The position numbers were made by a program, and so were the translations under genes. Positions 62,941 through 64,000 of a stretch of DNA of 64,000 nucleotides are shown here, piece after piece (position 1 is the first letter of the stretch; each line of letters begins with the position of its first letter). The notes beneath the pieces are model-generated. The model did no database searches and was not told the origin of the DNA. It worked only from the letters and a program-made list of their open reading frames with translations. The DNA is from Ascidia mentula (Eukaryota > Chordata > Ascidiacea > Phlebobranchia > Ascidiidae), in assembly GCA_947561715.1 (NCBI GenBank), contig OX387200.1, positions 13,704,501-13,768,500 of the forward strand. The letters run 5' to 3'.

Positions 62941-64000
62941 CTATAAACATAACACGTTGTATGAGCGTGCGACCATGTTGTTTTTTGTCTTGTTTGCTGG
63001 CATGCTTATCATTTTGAAACCACACGTGCATTCAAATTAATAATTTAAAATTTTATTATTGTCGTTTTGTCAGGCGGACGCAGTGCGCGTACTGCTACCA
63101 ACAATAACATTCAACAAGTACACACATAACACAAAGGAAAGAGAAAGAGATCATTTCGTTACTTTACAGAAGGGGCAAAAGTGCGGGTGACAAGTTTCGA
63201 ACGTAAGTGTGGCACTCATATGTAGAAGAAGATGGCGGACTTCCAACCACCCTTCCGTTTCCATGCCAACTTGTGCTTCACGACCTCTAGGAGCATTTTT
63301 TTACAAATATCGGAAAGGAAAGAAAAAATAGAATCGAACGTTTTGGTTGGTGGAATTTGTACAGCGGTGAGTGTGCTCATTGCAACGAAGGCGCTCTTTT
63401 CTGATTTAGCAAAATATACAGTAAGATGCAAGAGACGCTATTGCAAGAAAACGTTTAAAAAATCAGGATCATGTTTAACGTAAGCAAATGCCTTTGCGTC
63501 AAACACAATTTCAACAAAACAAGCTACAAGCGACGGAATCGTATACTTGGCCACGACAGAGCGTTAGGTGCGAATGCATATATTGTAAAGCGTAACAGGG
63601 GTAGGGCATGATCAATGTAAACGCACTTTGGGTTTATTTAAGAATTCACTGAGCAACTCGGAACGTTAAAATAACGAATTCGCTTACCACTTGGAGCAAG
63701 CAGTTGTAAAACAACTCGGCCTTTAAAAAAAATTGCAACCCCGCAAAATCGTCACAATGAAGGAGCTTATGACATCACAATGCACAGACTGTACACCGAT
63801 AGAAGTACATGAAATAAGTTTAAAACTTAAAAATTAAGTGGCGTATTAATCGGTAAAACACGCAACATGTTTGGGCATTAATCTAAAACTGTGTTTTGTT
63901 GATGTTGAACAGAAGTTTACCTTATAATTGAACGGAAATTTGCCAAGCGGTTTATATTGTACCATTACATGGAAACAACTTGGCACCAAAATACGTTGAA
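62941..64000. other. Right-edge stretch, mostly unassigned
   Basis: AT-rich DNA with one candidate first exon on the plus strand (63232-63366). Nothing else could be supported. Any gene starting here would continue beyond the window. Confidence 0.4.
63232..63366 (+). CDS. Possible first coding exon of a gene running off the right edge
   Basis: ATG in a good context (GAAGATGGCGGAC) opens 45 codons (starts MADFQPPFRFHANLCFTT) ending in phase 0 at GCG|GTGAGTGTG, a consensus donor. The opposite strand is also open here (63216-63431), so the strand is not certain. No family is recognised, and no following exon was identified before the window ends. Confidence 0.28.

Overview
The window is animal nuclear DNA with compact, intron-rich genes. 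I read it as a tunicate of the Ciona type. The reasons are short GT-AG introns (several of only about 55-65 bp), AT-rich spacers, chordate-type orthologues (rootletin, BAHD1, TMEM47, DOP1, BCKDHA) and an H1-derived, lysine-rich protamine-like gene. The species is an inference. No bacterial, CRISPR or operon-type feature is present. Exon structures were assembled by hand from splice sites and reading-frame phase.

Layout. 1-6.9 kb, minus: the N-terminal half of a DOP1 (Dopey) trafficking gene, whose 3' half lies beyond the left edge. 9.0-11.0 kb, plus: a membrane-anchored CAP/CRISP (GLIPR1-like) gene. 13.3-14.2 kb, minus: a small secreted cysteine-containing protein of unknown family. 14.2-23.4 kb: a 9 kb stretch with no recognisable gene. 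23.4-41.2 kb, minus: a complete rootletin (CROCC) gene of 41 exons, reconstructed in frame to about 2068 residues. 43.65-44.5 kb, minus: a TMEM47/PERP-like tetraspan protein. 46.8-49.9 kb, minus: complete BCKDHA. 52.1-56.7 kb, minus: a complete BAHD1-like BAH-domain gene. 61.6-62.2 kb, minus: an intronless linker-histone/protamine-like gene. Two copies of one tRNA-derived SINE lie in introns (near 1.1 kb and 39.1 kb), and a degraded hAT-like element lies at 62.5-62.9 kb.

Main points of interest. (1) Rootletin has three separate candidate alternative first exons (36.5, 34.7 and 31.2 kb). Each starts with its own ATG and joins in the correct phase to the next shared exon, which would give a nested series of N-terminally shortened proteins. 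(2) A perfect palindromic RFX X-box lies 1.5 kb upstream of the rootletin start. (3) The lysine-rich tail of the H1-like gene has an arginine-rich protein in its +1 frame, the configuration proposed for the Lys-to-Arg protamine transition in tunicates. (4) Several genes have a 3' splice site only 2-15 bp before the ATG, as expected for spliced-leader trans-splicing. (5) The small secreted protein looks helical, has an even number of mature cysteines, and has tandem acceptors giving two different C-termini.

The genes are not an obvious functional unit. They serve endosomal/Golgi traffic (DOP1), the ciliary rootlet (CROCC), junctional membrane (TMEM47), mitochondrial branched-chain amino-acid breakdown (BCKDHA), heterochromatin (BAHD1) and sperm or linker chromatin (H1-like).
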